Source: Siderastrea radians
Lineage: Eukaryota; Cnidaria; Anthozoa; Scleractinia; Rhizangiidae
Length of the DNA: 64,000 nt
Assembly (NCBI GenBank): GCA_964017195.1
Contig: OZ024892.1
Location: 19,646,889 to 19,710,888 of the forward strand
Direction: 5' to 3'
Each line of letters opens with the position of its first letter. The stretch's first letter is position 1. The notes beneath the pieces are model-generated. The model saw nothing but the letters and a program-made list of their open reading frames with translations, was not told the DNA's origin and made no database searches. The position numbers and the translations under genes are program-made. Below are positions 57,501-64,000 of this stretch, one piece after another.

Positions 57501-59333
57501 CTCAGCGGCATGAAGCCGCACTAGTATCCAAAGCAAGTTCTTTTTCCGTGAATTTGCTTCTATTTCGGATGACGTGACTTCTACAAATGTTCCTGGGGGA
57601 GGACCACAGCGCTCTCCTGCATTATAGACAGGAAGGTCGGTGTCATTTAGCACTTCTACACTTCTTTGCTTGGTTTTTGCTACGTTGGGTGCAACTTCAT
57701 CTGGAGGAAGGTGTGGACCATAATGTCTGGCTTGTATGGCAATGCCGTTCACCCTATGAGAAGTACCTTTGCCAGATAGGGTTTCTTCCAATCGGTCAAT
57801 GTTGTCCCAGGCGAGCGTCGTGCTAATGTAGGGCTGAATATTGTAAGGTAAAGGAACAGCATTTTCTGGCGTCGATGCCAGTTTTTGTAGACACAAGGCG
57901 GTGTTCAATTCTTCAATCTGTGAGTAGGCTATCCCGTGTCCACAGCGATTTATCATTTGAATGAGCTCGACGTTATTGGTGAGTGATTTAACAGCGTAGG
58001 GCAATAGTATATGCTTAGGTGGCTTCTGCTGTCCCCCGCTTACAGTGAAAATCATATCCTGTCCAATAGAGTTCATAAGACGTTGTACTCTTGGTTGACA
58101 AGACTCTTGTGAATTCGCTGTGTTTCCAGTTAAAAGAGTACATAAAAACGCTCTGACTTCATCTGGAAATTTAATCGCACTTTCAGTAAGCTCAGACGGT
58201 TGTGGAGGCCATGACATTTTGTGCTCGTTAGAGCGTATTGCTTTTCGAATGTCCAGGGCAACTCTTTGAATATTCTCAATTTTTGAAAGTTCACTTGTGC
58301 ACTGTTGCTCTTGTGATAGCTGTGCTACTTCCTTGGCCAGCTGAAGTTTTGAGAGATTCTCTGGAATAATGAACAGCCTGTTATTATCTAGCAAATCTTC
58401 AAAGTGCAGTAATCCTCCGAATTCTGATTCAAGCTTTCTACGAAAATGTGTTTTGGTTGACTCCTTAATTTCTTTTGCTCCCAAGTCCTGCATAAACGAC
58501 AGCAGAGTATTTGTTAAGTCGGTCATTTTCACTAATTTAGGCTTCTCCAGTATACTAGACCTAACATGGTCAAAAAGCATTTCATACGCCTTAGACTCGA
58601 GGCGTGCGTACTCTTCATCTGACGATGCTGCAGTTGTTTCATTAGAGGTTCCGCTGTGTAAGTGTGGCCGAGTGTAATCCCTGTAACAAGATTTGTGATA
58701 GCAGGCCTCAGCCGCGACTAATTCTCGTGATACTATAGCTAAGATCCTGCTATCATTATTAACTATAGCGATTCTCCTTACAGTTTCATCAGCACGCAGT
58801 TCCGAACATTAAATCAATACCTCTCGACTTCTACTTCCTCTTGGGTATTTGCTATTCTTTCTGCAAAATATGCAAACACGTTCGTACGTTGTGCTCGTGC
58901 TGGGTGCACCTCGGATAGAAAATCTCCTGTCTATGGCATCAGAGTCACTGGCATCGTCCTCGGTCTTCTTACACTCTTTAGAAATTTTATCCAAATCCCT
59001 TTTCAGAGTAAAAATGCTCCGACATTTTCTATGATACAAAACGTTGGGAATTTCACCATCCTTCAAAGTTTTAGAAACGTCCAGTAGTGGTTTGTGATCC
59101 CGAATTTCGGCAGCTCGCAAAAGTGTTGCCCACGATTCAGTGTTTTGCGGGGATGTCAGCTCTCTAGAATTATCGTTGCTACAGTGTATAATACACCTTC
59201 TTTCTCCACATGGACGTTTCCTTAGGCCCCCAAGATCATCGTTTTCTGTTCTTTTTTCCCCTCCTAATCGTTTGAACATAGAATGACCAAAGCGTCTTTC
59301 AGTTAATATTTTCGAACTACTCAAGGTGAACAT
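54552..59333 (-). pseudogene. Academ-like transposase, one in-frame stop
   Basis: One frame runs from 59333 to 54552 with a single TAA near 58807, between REVLI and CSELRADETV. Sequence on both sides is collinear, so this looks like one nonsense change in a protein of about 1590 residues. Downstream of the stop, 1342 codons are open from an ATG at 58580. Cys/His motifs occur in the N-terminal part (YHRKCRSIF, CIFCRKN, ACYHKSCYRDY). The C-terminal third has an XPG/PIN-like nuclease core: QEEADTRILLHAADAA (about residue 1057 of the 1342), SSEDTDVFVL (1081), LHAYTGCDSVSAF (1139). A Cys8 motif (CQCSRICKLPGCTC ... LC ... DC, about 1285-1316) and an acidic tail follow. It would excise and integrate the element. 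The nuclease and Cys8 regions are intact. Confidence 0.82.
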
Positions 59334-59779
59334 TCTAGAAGGTCTGTAAGTTTAGATGTTTTTCGTTGAAATTATCATCAAATGTGCTCTATTTTCCAAA
59401 TAAAAAACTACTTAAAGCACTTATTGGTATATTTAACCAGAAAAAATGTTTATATTAAAGATCGGAAGGTTTTTAAACCCAATAAAACCGGAAAGCAAAA
59501 GTACGAACTTACCAGACGCATGAGCCGCCATCTTGGATTTTCCCATGATTCCTAGCGATTTCCAAAGATAACTATTTGCTGAATTTTATATCTTAGATAA
59601 GCCATTTCGAAAACATGAGACCCCAAAAATAACAAGAGCAATGCCATGTATTTATTATTTAAGGAAAGGGTGCAAAGGAATATCAATAAACGAATTTAAA
59701 TATATGATTTGTTTTAAGCCTCGTTCTCACGTTTGGGCGCCATTTTGGAAAAAAAAGCATTGAAAATTATACCTTAAAG

Positions 59780-59900
59780 CTACTCCTGTGCGATTGCTAT
59801 CATTCAAATATTGAAACACCTTCGCCCAAGCTTTAAAATGATACCACTCACAATTTGTCCCTCGAGGTGGTAAGAACTCAGTGGCCTGGCCCATGGACTA
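59780..59900 (-). repeat. Right terminal inverted repeat of the Academ-like element
   Basis: This is the mirror of 54040-54180, ending TGGCCCATGGACTA and followed by AAT. Confidence 0.75.
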
Positions 59901-61030
59901 AATGGACTGACAGTTGACTGGGCAATTGTGTATATACAGTATTGTTGATACATGTACATGTAGTTGACAACATGATATTGACATTTTGTCTGCAGCATCA
60001 ATTGGAACGCTTTGTAAAATTGTAGATGGGAAACTAAAACAAAGTTATATTAAATAAATAGCGAATTCTTCTGGGTGCAGTTGACTGGGGTATATATTGA
60101 TTATTAGTGAAAAGTGGGCTCCATTTAACACTTGGTTGGTAGTGTGACATTAAATATTTTTGTGTGGATGCAGCTCCCCCATATGACATGTTGTCTTGCT
60201 CTAGTAGATAATTATGCCTCTAGGTGTCAGATTTACTAAATTACTCTAAAAGATGGCGTGATGAGGGAAAGGGTAGATGACGTCATGTGCTTCATGCCCA
60301 GTCAGAGCATTCACAACTTTTTCAATGATGATAGAAATGCATGTATGATTTAGAGTGATTATTATGCAGTGGTTGGGAGGGGGGGGGGTCAGAATTGCTG
60401 ACTGATCCAAACAGAGTGGGCAAAAAAAGTTTTCCTATATGGTCAAGGGGGACCCCCCCTTTCCTGCCCACATACAAAATCTTTACAAGAAGAACTGGCT
60501 AAAATTAAATGCTGGAAGAAAATGGATGATCGTTTAGCAGGGGCTTCAGCCTACAGATCAGAGAATTTGTACGGAAGGCCTATATACCGTTCTCAAGTTA
60601 GCTATTAATTTCACTTGTTCAGCCATGATTACAAGGAAAAAAATTTTCTTCAGCTAACCTGAGGACAAATATCTAAAGCCAGCAGCACATAGCTAAACTG
60701 TAATTTAAGAGCCAATTTTAAATATTAAAAAGTGTTTACATTCGTAAATTCTTTCAGATGCTTCCAAAGTTGACAGCATACCTTGCATTGCAGTACACGC
60801 TTCTTTATGTAAGATTTACAAAGGAAACAAATCTCTTTTATGATTCTTCCATTTCTCGCAGACCACGACTTGTACTGAGTATTTAAAATTAATTAGATAC
60901 GCTCATTTGAAGGTAAAAAACCACCTACGAAACAAACAAATTGGGTAAAATCATGGTCAGGTTTTGTCTGTCTGGTTGCTTGGCTAATTGAAAGCCAAAA
61001 AAATCGTTTTTTCCGGGACGTCTAGTAAAA
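59901..61030. other. No gene recognised; poly-G run
   Basis: A G run of about 10 bases lies near 60379-60388, with C-rich sequence near 60450. No ORF can be supported. Confidence 0.45.
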
Positions 61031-61036
61031 AAAGTA

Positions 61037-61290
61037 CAGTATTGTGCAAAAGTACTGAGAGCAAATTTCGTCAAAATTTGCGAATTGTTCTCGCGCTATT
61101 TCTTCAAAATTTCCCTGACACTTCAAACAAACTTTCGCAATGTTTCTGCGAAAGGTCGGTGATATCTCGACGAAAAATTCGCAAGGCCATGCAAATTTTC
61201 AATAAGCAATTAGAAATTTCCAATCTCATTTTTCGAAAAAGCGAAAAGCCAGCCAAAATTTCGAAGATTTTTTGCTTTAATGGAAAAAAA
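61037..61290 (+). mobile_element. Single end of a Tc1/mariner relative
   Basis: TA followed by CAGTATTGTGCAAAAGTA matches the ends of the element at 12584-14193. The next 240 bp have the same kind of TTCG/CGAAA-rich subterminal sequence. The matching right end was not found, so this is a truncated or diverged copy. Confidence 0.65.
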
Positions 61291-61497
61291 GTACCAGTGA
61301 GTTCGAGCTGTCCACATTCAAAATTACAGCTGAAATCTACACGTGGTAGCTTACAAGAATCGCCATAAGGTTAAGATGTGGTTCCACATATACATAGGGT
61401 TCGGCTCAGCATTTTCGTCACACGTATTTAGTCTTGATAAACAGGTTTATCACTCATTAAATACACCACACTACTCTCTTTGGGGTTCTGTGGGTCT

Positions 61498-62052
61498 TTA
61501 TTGCACTAGACTACCACGATTGCACCCTCCAAATCCCCCAAAGAGAGAAGACGAGTAATCAGTGAGTGATACTTCACACATTCGTTTAACTGTTTGCAGC
61601 TTGTATTGTAGCAACTGGTCTAAATATCGTTCATACGCGTTAGTTTTCCAGTCCCCCTGAAGCTTAGTATAGTCGCTAGGCACACCACAATGCAGAGCAA
61701 AGGTTCCTCCTCCTCTTCTGGAGTGTCCAGAGAAATTCCAGCTGTCAGAGCCGCACTTGTCTAATGTTTCTTTAAGCTTACTAGTAAATTTGGAGTAGGT
61801 GAGTACCTTAAGAGTACTACCCTCTGTATACAAAGGCTGGTGCAAACGCATGTTTTTTTTTACTTTGATGCACGTCTGCGAGCTTAAACGTGTGTTGCAC
61901 TGCTGACCAGGGACACAAGAAGAGCGATTGATTCTGGGAATAGGAACAAGGAGCGTGCAGTTCTTATATTGAATTGTTTTTGACCAGCGGCCGACAAGAT
62001 TAATGCCCCAGGGATAAAATGCTATATCACAGTTCCGTAGATGCTGCTGGGG
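61498..62052 (-). CDS. Tyrosine recombinase, C-terminal exon
   Basis: The minus-strand frame from an acceptor-like CCCCAG near 62053 to the stop at 61498 reads LVGRWSKTIQYKNCTLLVPI, then WNFSGHSRRGGGTFALHCG and KTNAYERYLDQLLQYKL. The H-x-x-R box (HSRR) and a late Tyr mark a phage-integrase-type recombinase, as in Crypton and DIRS/Ngaro elements. The upstream part of the open frame is antisense SINE and is not coding. No RT lies beside it, so a Crypton or a domesticated recombinase is more likely than DIRS. The N-terminal exons are not found. Confidence 0.68.
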   Translation of the reverse strand, partial: PQQHLRNCDIAFYPWGINLVGRWSKTIQYKNCTLLVPIPRINRSSCVPGQQCNTRLSSQTCIKVKKNMRLHQPLYTEGSTLKVLTYSKFTSKLKETLDKCGSDSWNFSGHSRRGGGTFALHCGVPSDYTKLQGDWKTNAYERYLDQLLQYKLQTVKRMCEVSLTDYSSSLFGGFGGCNRGSLVQ

Positions 62053-62214
62053 GTCAAAAGATGTGGTGGTGGGAGGCAGTAGGTTGCATTTGCGGAAAAA
62101 GGTGAATGTGGTGAATGTGGTTAAGAAGTTTAAGATATCAGCATGGCGAAAAACAGCATGGCGAAAAACAGCTATTCTTGAGGTGGTAAAGAAGTTGTTG
62201 AGTTGTATAATGTG

Positions 62215-62490
62215 GGGACATGGTGGTATTCTGGTTAGCCTGTTGGACTTCAGATTTGAAGGTCGGTGGTTTGACACCCACTCCCTGCCATCGTGTTGTT
62301 TCCTTGGACAAGAAGTAGCAATACTCTCAGTTGCTTCACACTACAGAAACCAGGTTAAGCTCCGGCTCGTGCGAGTCACGTTGGCTTGTGAGCGACTATA
62401 CCCTATCTTACTTAAAGTAATTGAATCACAAGTTTTTATGTTTTGAGATTCTTCAGATATATAATTATTATTTTGCTTTTCCGGTCCCTT
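62215..62490 (+). mobile_element. tRNA-derived SINE
   Basis: An A-box-like TGGTTAGCCTG (62232-62242) and a B-box-like GGTTTGACACC (62268-62278) are correctly spaced for RNA polymerase III. They are followed by a non-tRNA body, and the tail merges into AT- and ATC-rich microsatellite. It is not a functional tRNA gene, since the cloverleaf is degraded and no CCA-side acceptor stem forms. Length and end are approximate. Confidence 0.6.
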
Positions 62491-62491
62491 T

Positions 62492-62530
62492 GTAATAATA
62501 ATAATAATCATCATCATCATCATCATCGTC
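62492..62530. repeat. (TAA)n(TCA)n microsatellite
   Basis: AAT units followed by ATC units at the 3' end of the SINE. Confidence 0.9.
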
Positions 62531-62799
62531 ATGATATTCAACTTAATTAAACAAGAGTAACGCTTGACAGTATATCAACTGAAGAACCAGTGGACCTCGA
62601 TCCTAACAACTTTTACAAGAAGAACGAAATAAATCCTTAAAATACTTATCTACAAGTCTATTATTACAAGAATGGACAAGAATAACAATGGCTAAGTAAA
62701 TAGTTGTGAGATGCTAGTTAAAATGTACAGTACAGTATAATTTAAGTTGCATTCAGGCTAAAATGGTCCTTTTCGTGGTAGTTCGTTGAAAGGTAGCTA

Positions 62800-63010
62800 C
62801 GAATGTCCTCACTAAAAGAGGTAACTGATGTCCCCTCTTTCTTTAAATTACTGGGCAATAAGTTCCAGAGTCGTGTTGTGCAGACACGCCAAAGGTTCTC
62901 CCTCCCTCAGTTTCACAATTGAAGCGAGCACAGATGAGGTTTAAGGTACTATAACGACCAGATCGTGAATGTAAATCTGTATTACATTTGAGTAGGTCAT
63001 ACCTGTAAGC
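62800..63010 (-). pseudogene. LINE ORF2 C-terminal fragment
   Basis: The minus-strand frame reads YDLLKCNTDLHSRSGRYST, then NCETEGGRTFGVSA. This matches the usual end of a non-LTR RT protein (DLHSR ... ETEGGRTF ... LWN). It is 5'-truncated and stops at 62843. Confidence 0.65.
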
Positions 63011-63014
63011 AGGA

Positions 63015-63365
63015 CAGCTTCCTTTCATGGAGGAGAATTGATGCTCGCACTCTGTTGTGCTTGGACTCAATGTCAGCGTTAACTCTACCAATACCAGAAT
63101 GTTTTAAAATCAGATTGGGCGATCTCTTAGGAAATCTCCATACACCTGCATTAGTGGACGTCCTTGGAAGTGAGCAGCGTACCTTTTCAGCGCCACCCAT
63201 CGTTGTGAGAATTTGTTGCACTCTTCTTCTGATAACTTCTCTTTAAAATGATCAAAAACGCTTTGAATCTTGTCCCCACCGAAAATTGCTAACTTTTGTT
63301 CTTGCGGCCAGAAATTGAAGTTGTAGATGTTAAAGTAAATGAGAGGAACTTCGTTAAAGTTCTCA
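63015..63365 (-). pseudogene. hAT C-terminal dimerisation-domain fragment
   Basis: The minus-strand frame reads FDHFKEKLSEEECNKFSQRW and GRPLMQVYGDFLRDRP, two stops, then LVELTLTLSPSTTECEHQFS. The last block is the hAT dimerisation motif of KIAA1586-like proteins. It joins the LINE fragment directly. Confidence 0.65.
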
Positions 63366-63369
63366 ATTT

Positions 63370-64000
63370 GTGACTCAACCTAAGTTATCACGTTTTCCAG
63401 CAGGTTCTTGATGTCACCATTCTCTTTATACACCAGTGTGTTGGGTTTTTTCACCAAATTGCTTAGCAGTAGTGTTCATAAAACTTCCTGCATATTGCAT
63501 ATTGTTTCGTTTCACCCTGGAAGATTTTTTATGTTTCTGTGATAACATGTAAAAAATCAGCCGCAATGTAAAGCATCTTAACCCATTGACACCCGGCAAG
63601 CTTTGAAAAAATGGTACTTTTAAGCAGCAAATGGCCTTTTTTGGCCCTGTTAGATCCAATTTCGTCCCAATCCTCATGAAAAGTGCTTTCTGGCATGAAC
63701 AGTTGTCGTTTCTTTCGGTTTGAGGACGTTTTCTAGCATTTTGAGTTCGGACATGCGCACAATTCAAAATTTGGAGATATTTTTTTTACACCCACAAAGG
63801 CTACCGAATGTTGCGGTCTCTTTTGAATCTCAGCATAAGAATGCTCTAGAGTTGTAACAATATCTCTTAAGCCGGACGAACAGTAGAAAGCCTGGCGAAA
63901 CTGGAAATACCACACACAACTCGAAGGCAAACTAAGTTGAATGAAAATAACACAGGAGCTTGCTTACATCTGGGTGTATATGCTAAATGTCTGAAACACT
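63370..64000. other. No gene recognised
   Basis: Only unsupported short frames are seen up to the window end. Confidence 0.45.

Larger units (their letters stand above)
54040..59900 (-). mobile_element. Academ-like DNA transposon, near-complete
   Basis: Inverted ends begin TAGTCCATGGGCCA and are imperfect but recognisable over about 140 bp on both sides (for example GAGGGACAAAT and GATAGCAAT motifs). A 3-bp duplication AAT flanks them at 54037-54039 and 59901-59903. The interior encodes one very long transposase frame with an XPG-like nuclease core and an eight-cysteine C-terminal motif. As I recall, both are features of the Academ superfamily, along with short 3-4 bp duplications. One stop codon interrupts the frame. 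Confidence 0.82.

Noticed and set aside
59520..59560. Upstream coding exon of the Academ-like transposase starting MGKSKMAAHAS
   Set aside because: A donor GTAAGT follows, but the phase does not join the 59333 frame; it could be a 5' untranslated exon only.
62232..62278. Possible tRNA gene from A and B boxes
   Set aside because: The arms do not form a proper cloverleaf and the sequence continues into a SINE body, so it is tRNA-derived but not a tRNA gene.

Overview
The window is nuclear DNA of an invertebrate animal, most likely a cnidarian such as an anthozoan. It is AT-rich and repeat-dense. Several genes have consistent GT-AG introns, and there is a degenerate TTAGGG-type telomeric array. 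At least ten eukaryotic transposable-element classes are nested in one another. There are no bacterial operons, and I found no rRNA gene or convincing tRNA gene. The species cannot be fixed from the sequence alone.

Layout. 1-5447: a copy of a foldback repeat family with terminus AACAGGGG, split by a 4.6-kb DIRS-like tyrosine-recombinase retrotransposon (619-5257, minus strand). 5645-6018: a small TTAA-flanked element. 6886-11365: a Ty3/gypsy LTR retrotransposon with both LTRs and a 4-bp target duplication but a decayed pol. 11698-12380: a TA-flanked palindromic MITE. 12584-14193: a decayed Tc1/mariner element. 18521-26474: an 8-kb, almost perfectly palindromic foldback element with a 4-bp target duplication. 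26923-32494: a Merlin (IS1595/ISXO2-like) transposon with an 8-bp target duplication. It carries a divergent two-exon gene for a DUF3987-like P-loop protein, a telomere-like array and facing GGATACGC arrays. 36-43 kb: fragments of gypsy, Harbinger, LINE and hAT elements. 46030-51993: an intact nine-exon gene (about 1094 aa) with a putative RNase-H-fold Asp triad and a C2H2 finger. 54040-59900: a complete Academ-like transposon with long inverted repeats, a 3-bp target duplication and a ~1590-codon transposase frame broken by one stop. 61.0-63.4 kb: a mariner end, a tyrosine recombinase, a tRNA-derived SINE, and LINE and hAT fragments.

A split host-type gene lies on the minus strand under the elements. 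Short exons with matching splice phases can be followed from 33257 to 26605 and on to 17854. After an unresolved link they continue near 14.8 kb, 14.6 kb and 11.5 kb. The 8-kb palindrome, the Merlin element and the mariner element sit in its introns.

Strongest candidates for something new: (i) the Merlin transposon carrying a DUF3987-like ATPase between GGATACGC arrays; (ii) the 8-kb foldback element, whose arms seem nearly identical; (iii) the intact nine-exon DDD-type gene; (iv) the nearly intact Academ-like element. Coordinates of element ends, target duplications and splice sites were read by eye. Family assignments rest on motif recognition, not on a database search.
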